Source: Paracoccaceae bacterium
GTDB taxonomy: Bacteria > Pseudomonadota > Alphaproteobacteria > Rhodobacterales > Rhodobacteraceae
Assembly (NCBI GenBank): GCA_026982515.1
Contig: JALSGY010000391.1
Location: 1-12,702, forward strand
Direction of reading: 5' to 3'
Length of the DNA stretch: 12,702 bases
Each line of letters starts with the position of its first letter. Position 1 is the stretch's first letter. The position numbers and the translations under genes were made by a program. This document shows, one piece after another, positions 6,084 through 12,651 of this stretch. Under the pieces are notes generated by a model. It was not told the origin of the DNA, ran no database searches, and saw only the letters and a list, made by a program, of their open reading frames with translations.

Positions 6084-7079
6084 ATGAAACCGGGACCGGA
6101 GAACCTGATCACCGACGTGGCCGGGCTGCTGGTGGGCAATGCCGAGGACCACGCGGTGAAAAGCGGGGTGACGGTGCTCACCGCGGCGCGCCCCTTCGTG
6201 GCGGCGGTGCATGTGATGGGCGGTGCACCCGGCACCCGCGAAACCGATGCGCTGGCCCCCGAAAACCTGGTGCAGGAGGTGGATGCGCTGGTGCTCTCGG
6301 GGGGCTCGGCGCCGGGGCTCTCGGCGGCCTGCGGCGTGGCCGATGCCCTGCGCGCGGCCGGGCGCGGCTTTGACGTAGGCGGCCAGCGGGTGCCGATCGT
6401 GCCGGCGGCGATCCTGTTCGATCTGCTCAACGGCGGCAACAAGGACTGGACGGAAAACCCCTATCCCCGGCTGGGCCGCGCGGCGCTGGACGTGGCGGCG
6501 CGCAATTTTGCCATCGGGTCGGTGGGCGCCGGAACGGGGGCCACCACGGCCAATCTCAAGGGCGGCCTGGGCTCGGCCTCGGCGGTGCTGCCCTCGGGAC
6601 ATGTGGTGGGGGCGCTGGCAGCGGTCAATGCGCTGGGCTCGGCCACGGTGGGCGAAGGGCCGCATTTCTGGGCCGCGCCCTTCGAGCTGGAGGGCGAGTT
6701 CGGCGGGCTGGGGCCTGCAACGGCGCATGACTCGGCGGTGATCCCGGCCACCAAGCTGGGCCCAGCCCGCAATACCACCATCGCGATCGTTGCCACCGAT
6801 GCCGTGCTGAACCAGGCCCAGGCCAGGCGCATGGCGGTTGCGGCGCATGACGGCATGGCCCGCGCCCTGGTGCCCAGCCACACGCCGATGGATGGCGATC
6901 TGGTGTTTGCCGTCTCCACCGCGGAAAAGCCGCTGGAGGACGAACTGGCCGACACCTTGATGCTGGGCCACGCGGCGGCCTGCGTGCTGGCGCGCGCCAT
7001 TGCCCGCGGGGTGCACGCCGCCACCCCCGCGCCGGGCGATCGCCTGCCCTGCTGGGCCGACAGGTTTCCCGCCCGGTAG
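6084..7079 (+). CDS. P1-family (DmpA/NylC-like) self-cleaving aminopeptidase/amidase
   Basis: The 331-residue product matches peptidase family P1 (S58), N-terminal-nucleophile hydrolases that cut themselves into two chains. Family landmarks are DVAGLLVGNAED (11-22), GGAPGTRET (46-54), LSGGSAPGL (71-79), GSVGAGTGATTANLKGGLGS (145-164), and ARNTTIAIVATDA (228-240). By comparison with NylC, cleavage is expected between N230 and T231, making T231 the nucleophile. Known members hydrolyse N-terminal amino acids from peptide amides, beta-peptides or nylon oligomers; the substrate here is unknown. No signal peptide is visible, so it is probably cytoplasmic. The ATG at 6084 is preceded by AAGGAG at 6 nt; the ATG at 6069 also has a GGAGG and would add five residues. 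It follows the SDR gene on the same strand and ends 5 bp from the convergent hydrolase gene. Confidence 0.92.
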   Translation: MKPGPENLITDVAGLLVGNAEDHAVKSGVTVLTAARPFVAAVHVMGGAPGTRETDALAPENLVQEVDALVLSGGSAPGLSAACGVADALRAAGRGFDVGGQRVPIVPAAILFDLLNGGNKDWTENPYPRLGRAALDVAARNFAIGSVGAGTGATTANLKGGLGSASAVLPSGHVVGALAAVNALGSATVGEGPHFWAAPFELEGEFGGLGPATAHDSAVIPATKLGPARNTTIAIVATDAVLNQAQARRMAVAAHDGMARALVPSHTPMDGDLVFAVSTAEKPLEDELADTLMLGHAAACVLARAIARGVHAATPAPGDRLPCWADRFPAR

Positions 7080-7084
7080 GGGCG

Positions 7085-7888
7085 TTACAATCCCCCCAGA
7101 AGGGCCTCCGTCAGGGGGCTGTCGGGCGCGCGCAGCTCGTCGATCACGTCGAAGTGGTGCCGCCCGGGGGCGATGCGCAGGGCGGCACCGGGCCAGGCCT
7201 CGGCCAGCCAGCGCGCCTGGTCGAGGAAGGCGGGTCGTTCCTCGGCCCCCACCCAGACGGTAACCGGCACGTCGCGGGCCTTGTGCCGCAGGGCCGGGCT
7301 CTCGGCCTCGGCCTCGGCGGCGTCGAGGCGAAGGGTGTCGTTCATCCGCGTATTCAGAAGCGGGCGCAGGTCGGCCAGGGGCGAGATCGGCACGCAGCGG
7401 GCCAGCCGGGCGGCAACCGTCTCCGGCAGGGGCACATCCGCGCACAGCATCCGCGCCGCCAGATGCCCGCCCGCCGAATGGCCCGTCAGCACCACCGGGC
7501 CGGCGATCTTTTCTGCCGCCACCGCAAGGGCCGCCGCGGCCTCCCGGGTGATCCGTGCAATCCGCGCCCGGGGCACCAGCGTGTAGGAGGGGATCGCCAC
7601 CGCCCAGCCCCGCGCCGCGGGACCGGCGGCGAAATGAGACCAGCTCTTGCGGTCGAAGGCGCGCCAGTAGCCTCCGTGATAGAACACCACCAGCCCCCGG
7701 GGGCGGCCGGCGGGAAAGAACAGATCAAACCCCTGGCGCTCTTCCTCTCCGTAGGGAATGTTGAGCCGGGCCCGGCCCACCGCATGCTCCATCTCGCGCC
7801 AGGCGCGCGCCTCTTCCTCCCAGCGCGGCGGATAGCTGTCGCCGTTCGGGATGAAGGCGCGGTTCTCGTAGGCCTCGTCCATGTCCAT
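7085..7888 (-). CDS. Alpha/beta hydrolase of the kynurenine formamidase (arylformamidase) type
   Basis: The 267-residue product carries the HGGYW oxyanion-hole motif (71-75) typical of arylformamidase-like esterases and the nucleophile elbow GHSAGG (136-141) with S138. The catalytic His is probably H245 in GRHHFDVID. The acid residue is less clear and may lie near VGAEERPAF (213-221). Family members hydrolyse N-formylkynurenine to kynurenine and formate, or small esters and carbamates. No other tryptophan-degradation gene is visible, so the specific substrate is open. There is no signal peptide, so it is probably cytoplasmic. The ATG at 7888 has GGGAG 7 nt upstream; the ATG two codons later is less well placed. 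It is divergent from the aldehyde dehydrogenase gene and converges with the P1-family gene, leaving only 5 bp for any shared terminator. Confidence 0.88.
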   Translation of the reverse strand: MDMDEAYENRAFIPNGDSYPPRWEEEARAWREMEHAVGRARLNIPYGEEERQGFDLFFPAGRPRGLVVFYHGGYWRAFDRKSWSHFAAGPAARGWAVAIPSYTLVPRARIARITREAAAALAVAAEKIAGPVVLTGHSAGGHLAARMLCADVPLPETVAARLARCVPISPLADLRPLLNTRMNDTLRLDAAEAEAESPALRHKARDVPVTVWVGAEERPAFLDQARWLAEAWPGAALRIAPGRHHFDVIDELRAPDSPLTEALLGGL

Positions 7889-7975
7889 CGGGGCGCTCCC
7901 TTTTTGCCTCGTCTCACTGGACAAAACCCCCTCCGGCGTGCTTTGCCAAGGCGAAATCAGATGACAGGTGATGCC
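7889..7975. promoter_or_regulatory. Divergent intergenic region, hydrolase / aldehyde dehydrogenase
   Basis: These 87 bp separate two divergent starts and must carry promoters for both. A loose dyad, TTTTG(CC) near 7900-7907 and (GGA)CAAAA near 7918-7926, could be an operator but is too short to rely on. The dehydrogenase side has only weak ribosome binding sequences (AAGG 9 nt before the ATG at 7961, AGGTG 5 nt before the ATG at 7976). Confidence 0.4.
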
Positions 7976-9454
7976 ATGCTCAATGCGCCCACGAACCTCC
8001 CCGAACGGCTGAAGGATCCCGAACTTCTGGCCACCCGCGCCTATCTTGCCGGCGAGTGGGTGGATGCCGATGACGGCGCCACCTTCGAGGTCACCAACCC
8101 GGCCCGACGCGACGTGATCGCCACGGTCGCCGATCTCACCCGCACCGAAACCGCCCGCGCCATCGCCTCCGCCGAGACTGCCCAGAAGGACTGGGCGCAA
8201 TGGACGGGCAAGGAACGCGCCGCCGTGCTGCGCCGGTGGTTCGATCTGATGGTGGAGAACGCCGACGACCTGGCCACCATCCTGACCGCCGAGATGGGCA
8301 AGCCCTGGGCCGAGGCGCGCGGCGAGATCCTCTATGGCGCCTCCTTCATCGAGTGGTTCGCCGAAGAAGCCAAGCGTGTTTACGGCGAAACCGTCCCCGG
8401 CCACCAGCGCGACAAGCGCATCGCCGTGATCCGCCAGCCCATCGGAGTGGCCGCCTCGATCACGCCGTGGAACTTCCCCAACGCGATGATCACCCGCAAG
8501 GCCGGCCCGGCACTGGCCGCCGGCTGCGCCTTCGTGGCGCGCCCGGCCGCGGAAACCCCGCTGTCGGCCCTGGCGCTGGGGGTGCTGGCGGACCGGGCCG
8601 GCATCCCCAGGGGGGTGCTGTCCATCATCCCCTCCACCCGGTCGGCCGAGATCGGGCGCGAGTTCTGCGAAAACCCGATCGTGCGCAAGCTCACCTTCAC
8701 CGGCTCTACCGAGGTGGGGCGGATCCTGCTGCGTCAGGCGGCCGACAGCGTCATGAAATGCTCCATGGAGCTGGGCGGCAACGCCCCCTTCATCGTCTTC
8801 GACGACGCCGATCTGGACGCCGCCGTGGAAGGGGCGATGATCTCCAAGTATCGCAACAACGGCCAGACCTGCGTCTGCGCCAACCGCATCTACGTGCAGG
8901 CCGGCGTCTATGATGCCTTCGCCGAGAAACTCGCCGCCGCGGTGGCGCGCATGAAGGTGGGCGATGGGCTGGAGGAGGGCACCACCGTCGGCCCGCTGAT
9001 CAACGAGGAAGCGGTGGCCAAGGTCGAGGCGCACATCGCCGACGCCACGGCCAAGGGGGCCACGGTGCTGACCGGCGGCAAGCCGCATGAGCTGGGCGGC
9101 ACCTTCTTCGAGCCCACGATCATCACCGGCGCCACCCAGGAAATGGCCTTTGCGAAAGAGGAAACCTTCGGCCCGCTCGCCCCGCTGTTCCGCTTCGAGA
9201 CGGAGGAAGAGGCCATCGCCATGGCCAATGACACCATCTTCGGCCTCGCCGCCTATTTCTACGCCCGTGACCTCTCACGCGTGACACGGGTGGCCGAGGG
9301 GCTGGAATACGGGATGGTCGGAATCAACACCGGGCTGATCTCCACCGAGGTGGCGCCTTTCGGAGGCGTCAAGCAATCGGGGCTGGGGCGCGAAGGCTCA
9401 CGCCACGGCATGGACGAGTTTCTGGAGATGAAATACCTCTGCATCTCGGTCTAG
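7976..9454 (+). CDS. gabD: Succinate-semialdehyde dehydrogenase (GabD-type aldehyde dehydrogenase)
   Basis: The 492-residue product aligns end to end with my memory of E. coli GabD, which oxidises succinate semialdehyde to succinate in 4-aminobutyrate and related catabolism. Visible landmarks are PWNFP (164-168), FTGSTEVGR (241-249), the general base E265 in MELGGNAP, the nucleophile C299 in GQTCVCAN, E396 in EETFGP, and the C-terminal APFGGVKQSGLGREGS (460-475). C299 is followed by C301; the same C-x-C in human SSADH forms a redox-switch disulfide. The usual cofactor-contacting Lys of the KPA(S)xTP segment is Arg here (ARPAAETP, R189), which I recall as common in alphaproteobacterial homologues. 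The ATG at 7976 is preferred on family length; the ATG at 7961 would add five residues. The stop codon lies within a perfect palindrome. Confidence 0.93.
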   Translation: MLNAPTNLPERLKDPELLATRAYLAGEWVDADDGATFEVTNPARRDVIATVADLTRTETARAIASAETAQKDWAQWTGKERAAVLRRWFDLMVENADDLATILTAEMGKPWAEARGEILYGASFIEWFAEEAKRVYGETVPGHQRDKRIAVIRQPIGVAASITPWNFPNAMITRKAGPALAAGCAFVARPAAETPLSALALGVLADRAGIPRGVLSIIPSTRSAEIGREFCENPIVRKLTFTGSTEVGRILLRQAADSVMKCSMELGGNAPFIVFDDADLDAAVEGAMISKYRNNGQTCVCANRIYVQAGVYDAFAEKLAAAVARMKVGDGLEEGTTVGPLINEEAVAKVEAHIADATAKGATVLTGGKPHELGGTFFEPTIITGATQEMAFAKEETFGPLAPLFRFETEEEAIAMANDTIFGLAAYFYARDLSRVTRVAEGLEYGMVGINTGLISTEVAPFGGVKQSGLGREGSRHGMDEFLEMKYLCISV

Positions 9455-9468
9455 GGTCACGACCCTAG
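9451..9468. terminator. 18-bp perfect palindrome at the end of gabD, between convergent genes
   Basis: CTAGGGTC-AC-GACCCTAG is a perfect inverted repeat that includes the TAG stop of the aldehyde dehydrogenase gene. As RNA it forms a 7-bp stem with a CACG loop on either strand. It lies in the 37-bp gap between the convergent dehydrogenase and luxI genes, so a bidirectional transcription stop is the simplest reading. No T-run follows on either side, so a factor-dependent role or a protein-binding site is also possible. Confidence 0.45.
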
Positions 9469-9491
9469 CAGGCTGCGGCCCGGCGCTGCGC

Positions 9492-10127
9492 TCAGCCCAT
9501 GGCCGGCACAGGCGTGCGCCGCTGAAGAGAGCGCGCCAACCAGGCCCGCGAACGCTCGGCGCTCACGCCCACGCGCTTCAGCGTGGACTGCCAGGCCTCG
9601 GGCTTCATTTCCCACAGTCCGACACTGACGCGCGCCGCCCCCTCGCCCTCGCAGCCCAGCACCTCGGGGGCCACCTGCAGACGGCGGTAGATGCGCTCCA
9701 TCCTGGCGTCGAAAACGGCCACGAAATGGGCCAGGTGGAAATGCCTCATCACCTCGCCCGCGCCCAGCACCAGCGCCGCCGAGGCGCGGGGGTCGCGCCG
9801 GGCGAAGGAGAGGCAGAAGCGGGTGCACTCCCAGATCAGCGGGCTTTCGATGCGCACCCCGTCCAGCAGATGGGCGAAGTGATCGTTCACGATGGTCGGC
9901 CCCAGGGTGGGCAGCAGCCGCATCGAGCCGCCGTGCAGCCCCTCCGCGTTTTCCCAGATCACGTAGAGCGGGTTCAGCGCATCGTATTCGTCGCGCTCTT
10001 CGCCGTTCTCGTTGACCGAGACATCCCAGCCCAGCCGGCGGTGGAACTGCTCGGCCCGGTCACGGAACATGCTGACGCGCAGCCGGGGGTGAGCATCCAG
10101 TTGGTGACCGTAGAGATAGCGCAGCAT
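9492..10127 (-). CDS. luxI: Acyl-homoserine-lactone synthase, LuxI family
   Basis: The 211-residue product contains the residues that define LuxI synthases at nearly canonical positions: R24, F28, W34, D46, D49, R70, F84, E100 and R103 (within MFRDRAEQFHRRLGWDV, EYDALNP, GSMRLLPT and IWECTRF). These enzymes make N-acyl-homoserine lactones from S-adenosylmethionine and an acyl-ACP in the cytoplasm. Acyl length cannot be read from the sequence. The ATG at 10127 has AAGGAAGG 6 nt upstream. The luxR gene lies 108 bp upstream on the same strand, so the two form a luxR-luxI pair, probably partly cotranscribed. A perfect 8-bp dyad next to the ribosome binding site suggests control at the leader. The gene converges with the aldehyde dehydrogenase gene. 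Confidence 0.95.
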   Translation of the reverse strand: MLRYLYGHQLDAHPRLRVSMFRDRAEQFHRRLGWDVSVNENGEERDEYDALNPLYVIWENAEGLHGGSMRLLPTLGPTIVNDHFAHLLDGVRIESPLIWECTRFCLSFARRDPRASAALVLGAGEVMRHFHLAHFVAVFDARMERIYRRLQVAPEVLGCEGEGAARVSVGLWEMKPEAWQSTLKRVGVSAERSRAWLARSLQRRTPVPAMG

Positions 10128-10137
10128 GGGGGGCCTT

Positions 10138-10160
10138 CCTTTCCGTCCAGTGCGGAAAGG
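10138..10160 (-). promoter_or_regulatory. 8-bp perfect dyad beside the luxI ribosome binding site
   Basis: On the minus strand CCTTTCCG (10160-10153), a 7-nt spacer and CGGAAAGG (10145-10138) are exact reverse complements, ending 10 nt before the luxI ATG. The downstream arm overlaps the first half of the Shine-Dalgarno stretch (AAGGAAGG, 10141-10134). The transcript could thus fold into an 8-bp stem with a 7-nt loop that partly masks the site. The overall size (23 bp) is also close to a lux-box-type operator, but the position inside the leader is unusual for an activator site. Confidence 0.45.
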
Positions 10161-10194
10161 CTAGGCACCGGCCGGTTACTGCCGCCCTATGGCT

Positions 10195-10234
10195 GCGTGC
10201 GCCGCGGTTTTCGGGAGATTAACGCTGCGCACGC
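10195..10234 (-). other. Inverted repeat just after the luxR stop codon
   Basis: GCGTGCGC (10195-10202) and GCGCACGC (10227-10234) are exact reverse complements with a 24-bp spacer. The element begins 1 nt past the luxR stop. It could form a hairpin at the luxR 3' end and so separate luxR from luxI expression. The long spacer and lack of a T-run make a strong terminator unlikely. Confidence 0.3.
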
Positions 10235-10235
10235 C

Positions 10236-10943
10236 TCACACCACGATGATACCGCTGCTCAGGGCGCGGGCTACCGCGTGGGTGGTATTGATGGCCCCCA
10301 GCTTGTGGCGCGCCGCCTCGATATAGACGCGCAGCGTATGTTCCGAGATGTTCAGCTCGGCCGCGGCCTGGGCACGGCTGAACCCCTTTGCGAGGTAGGT
10401 CATCGCACTGAGTTCGCGCGGCGAAAGGCTGGGGGTGGGCATCTCTCCGGCCTTTTCGAACTCCAGCGCCTTCTTGTTGAATTCATGGGCCACGATCATC
10501 AGATCACGGGCATTCTTCTCGATGAAGGCCGCCCACTCCTCATCGCGGCAATTATCGCTGACGGTAAACAGCGCGAACTGGCCGTTGGGGCCGCGGATCG
10601 GAATCGTGTAGCCTTGGTTGCCGACCCCGTATTCCACCGCCTCGCGAAAGAATTCCCGTGCCTGCTTCGAAGACCAGTCCAGCTCTTTCCAGTCGACCGG
10701 GTCGAATCTCTGGAAACAGCCGAAGATGACCGGGTCGATCCGCAGGTAATCCATTTCCAGGTAGCGATCGACCCAGTCGGAGCTGTATGTGCCTGCCCCG
10801 AAACGTTCTCCGACGCTGTTCACCCAGTGATAGACCACATGGGCGATTTCGTAATGATCGCGCAATTCTTCTGTTGCGCGCTGCAGGTCTTCAAGCTCGC
10901 GCGCGCGTTGCACACCATCGATGATCTCGTTCAATATCGCCAA
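10236..10943 (-). CDS. luxR: LuxR-family quorum-sensing transcription regulator (autoinducer-binding)
   Basis: The product is about 235 residues with an N-terminal autoinducer-binding domain and a C-terminal LuxR helix-turn-helix. With a TTG start at 10943, the ligand-pocket residues W57, Y61, D70, P71 and W85 fall at the numbers known for TraR/LuxR. The DNA-binding domain is LSPRELSAMTYLAKGFSRAQ onward (173-230), with ISEHTLRVYIEAARHKLGA as the recognition region. It should bind the signal made by the adjacent LuxI and control transcription. The start is uncertain. No ATG lies close to the domain start: ATGs at 10976 and 11018 add very basic residues (RRQRSRR, GGRRRR) that look untranslated, and a TTG at 10934 is also possible. 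No start has a good Shine-Dalgarno. The gene overlaps the upstream small gene out of frame, so translational coupling is likely. Confidence 0.92.
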   Translation of the reverse strand: MAILNEIIDGVQRARELEDLQRATEELRDHYEIAHVVYHWVNSVGERFGAGTYSSDWVDRYLEMDYLRIDPVIFGCFQRFDPVDWKELDWSSKQAREFFREAVEYGVGNQGYTIPIRGPNGQFALFTVSDNCRDEEWAAFIEKNARDLMIVAHEFNKKALEFEKAGEMPTPSLSPRELSAMTYLAKGFSRAQAAAELNISEHTLRVYIEAARHKLGAINTTHAVARALSSGIIVV

Positions 10944-11106
10944 CGTTCCAATCCGCCGTCTCCGGCCCCCCGTCATCCAGCGACGTGATCTCTGCCGCCG
11001 CGACGAGCGAGGCGTCATCCAGCTGAGCAGCCAGAGCGGAAAGGCCGTTCTTGGTGGCGTAGGCCTTGAGGTCCGCGAGCACGTCTATGATCCAGTCATT
11101 TGCCAT
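10891..11106 (-). CDS. Small 71-residue protein upstream of and overlapping luxR
   Basis: The frame starts MANDWIIDVLADLKAYATKN and continues GLSALAAQLDDASLVAAAEI. This is a well-formed amphipathic helical protein core of about 44 residues, with conserved-looking W5, D8 and L10. I recall similar short proteins before luxR genes in Rhodobacteraceae, but cannot confirm this. The tail (after about residue 55) is read through the start of luxR in another frame and is Arg-rich, so it may be a read-through extension. The ATG at 11106 has only a weak AGAG at 8 nt. Moving one base forward (+1) near 10945 would join this frame to luxR, so a lost stop, a frameshift, or a real overlap are all possible. 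Likely cotranscribed with luxR and luxI; function unknown. Confidence 0.6.
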   Translation of the reverse strand: MANDWIIDVLADLKAYATKNGLSALAAQLDDASLVAAAEITSLDDGGPETADWNVGDIERDHRWCATRARA

Positions 11107-11260
11107 GTGAGAGTCTCTTTAAGATTGGTTAACAGTTGGTAAACACAACCATAGCATGCGTTCGCGATTTTAGTTAATTCGCGGATTCGCCCTCCCCCAA
11201 AATAGGGAGGCGGCAATTTGTTACCCGTTGAAAAACAAGAGGCGCCCCTCGCAAGGGAAA
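11107..11260. other. AT-richer intergenic region between ccr and the luxR operon
   Basis: This stretch lacks a gene on either strand that I can support. Apart from the CtrA-like site it holds a short hairpin, CCTCCC (11191-11196) / GGGAGG (11205-11210) with an 8-bp spacer, and T-rich minus-strand tracts near 11231-11235 that lie downstream of the ccr hairpin. No clear lux-box palindrome was found by eye. Confidence 0.4.
11119..11143 (-). promoter_or_regulatory. Near-consensus CtrA-type site upstream of the small gene/luxR/luxI
   Basis: The minus strand reads TTTA-N7-TTAA (11143-11129), one mismatch from the CtrA consensus TTAA-N7-TTAA. It continues into a second TTAA-N6-TTAA (11132-11119). 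The same stretch shows a GTTTACC / GTTAACC direct repeat with an 11-bp period (one helical turn). It lies 13-37 bp before the small gene's ATG within the most AT-rich part of the window, where the operon promoter must be. CtrA control of this operon is inference. Confidence 0.4.
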
Positions 11261-11282
11261 GCCGGCCCCGCGAAGGGCCGGC
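11261..11282 (-). terminator. Hairpin terminator after ccr
   Basis: GCCGGCCC (11261-11268) and GGGCCGGC (11275-11282) are exact reverse complements with a 6-nt loop. On the minus strand the hairpin begins 21 nt after the ccr stop and is followed by TTTCCCTT, with a further TTGTTTTT tract about 20 nt later. This is a GC-rich stem with a moderate U-tract, so a plausible intrinsic terminator separating ccr from the luxR operon. Confidence 0.7.
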
Positions 11283-11303
11283 CCTCCAGCTGCTGGGAGG
11301 GAA

Positions 11304-12596
11304 TCACTCCGTGCCGCCAGCCTCAAGCACATCTTCCAGCGTCCGCAACCCGGTGCGCGGAGACTGCACGAGAACCGCCATGTTGCCGGGCTTGTGCTCG
11401 TTTCGCATCATCTTCATGTGCGCGGCCGGAATTTCTTCCCAGGGGAAGACCTCGCTCATGCAGGGGTCGATCCGGCGTTCCACCATCAGCCGGTTGGCCG
11501 CCGCCGCCTGCTTGAGATGGGCGAAATGGCTGCCCTGGATGCGCTTCTGGTGCATCCAGACATAGCGCGCATCCATCGTCAGGTTGTAGCCGGTGGTGCC
11601 GGCGCAGATCACCACCATGCCCCCCTTCTTCACCACGAATGTGGAGATGGGGAAGGTGGCCTCGCCGGGGTGTTCGAAGACCATGTCCACGTTCACGCCC
11701 TTGCCGGTGATCTCCCAGATCGCCTTTCCGAACTTGCGCGCCTCGGCAAACCATTCCCTGTACTCGGGGGTGTTCACCTTGGGCAGCTGGCCCCAGCAGT
11801 TGAAATCCTTGCGGTTGATCACCCCCTTGGCGCCGAGGTTCATCACGAATTCGCGCTTGTCCTCGTCGGAGATCACCCCTATGGCATTGGCCCCCGCGGT
11901 ATTGATCAGCTGGATCGCGAACGAGCCCAGCCCCCCCGAGGCGCCCCACACCAGCACGTTCTGCCCCGGCTTGAGCTCATGCGGATGGTGGCCGAACAGC
12001 ATCCGGTAGGCGGTGGCCAGCGTCAGCGTGTAGCAGGCCGATTCCTCCCATGTCAGATGCTTCGGGCGCTCCATCAGCTGCTGCGCCTGCACCCGGGTAA
12101 ACTGGGCGAAGGAACCGTCGGGAGTTTCATAGCCCCAGATGCGCTGGGAGGGCGAGAACATCGGATCGCCACCGTTGCACTCCTCGTCGTCCCCGTCATC
12201 CTGGTTGCAGTGGATGACAACCTCGTCGCCCACCTTCCAGCGCGTCACCTTCTCACCCACCGCCCAGACGATGCCGGAAGCATCGGAACCGGCGACGTGA
12301 TACTCGGCCTTGTGGATGTCGAAGGGACTGATCGGAATCCCCAGCCCTGCCCAGACGCCATTGTAGTTGACCCCGGCGGCCATCACCAGAACCAGCACCT
12401 CGTGGCTGTCGATTTCGGGCACATCGACCACTTCCACCTGCATGGACTTGTCCGGCTCGCCATGGCGTTCGCGCCGGATCGCCCAGGCAAACATCTTTTT
12501 GGGCACATGGCCCATCGGCGGGATTTCTCCCAACTCATACAGATCCTTCTGCGGGGCCTCGTAGCCCGCCATCACGGATTCGGTATCAAGTGCCAT
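11304..12596 (-). CDS. ccr: Crotonyl-CoA carboxylase/reductase (ethylmalonyl-CoA pathway)
   Basis: The 430-residue product has exactly the length I recall for the Rhodobacter sphaeroides enzyme. It belongs to the medium-chain dehydrogenase/reductase superfamily. The catalytic domain includes AAGVNYNGVWAGLG (73-86) and VAGSDASGIVWAVG (101-114). The NADPH-binding loop is VWGASGGLGSFA (216-227). An acidic, Cys-containing insertion, NQDDGDDEECNGGDP (131-145), and GSHFAHLKQA (355-364) near the active site are typical of Ccr. The enzyme reductively carboxylates crotonyl-CoA to ethylmalonyl-CoA with CO2 and NADPH, the key step of C2 assimilation in bacteria lacking the glyoxylate shunt. The ATG at 12596 has GGAG 6 nt upstream; a longer reading from a TTG at 12680 would start inside the promoter. 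A promoter lies upstream and a hairpin terminator downstream, so ccr is probably monocistronic. Confidence 0.97.
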   Translation of the reverse strand: MALDTESVMAGYEAPQKDLYELGEIPPMGHVPKKMFAWAIRRERHGEPDKSMQVEVVDVPEIDSHEVLVLVMAAGVNYNGVWAGLGIPISPFDIHKAEYHVAGSDASGIVWAVGEKVTRWKVGDEVVIHCNQDDGDDEECNGGDPMFSPSQRIWGYETPDGSFAQFTRVQAQQLMERPKHLTWEESACYTLTLATAYRMLFGHHPHELKPGQNVLVWGASGGLGSFAIQLINTAGANAIGVISDEDKREFVMNLGAKGVINRKDFNCWGQLPKVNTPEYREWFAEARKFGKAIWEITGKGVNVDMVFEHPGEATFPISTFVVKKGGMVVICAGTTGYNLTMDARYVWMHQKRIQGSHFAHLKQAAAANRLMVERRIDPCMSEVFPWEEIPAAHMKMMRNEHKPGNMAVLVQSPRTGLRTLEDVLEAGGTE

Positions 12597-12651
12597 CACG
12601 CTCTCCGCTTTCCTCTCTTGCCGCAGCGCAGAATCAGCCGGGCTTTCCCGT

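Noticed and set aside
5616..9088. Long minus-strand frames (609 and 667 codons) across the SDR, P1 and dehydrogenase genes
   Set aside because: Each includes antisense sequence of plus-strand enzymes with intact catalytic motifs; the only real part is the hydrolase gene 7085-7888.
10128..10235. A classical 20-bp lux box upstream of luxI
   Set aside because: No palindrome of the usual form at an activator position was found by eye; the only strong dyad lies in the leader next to the ribosome binding site.
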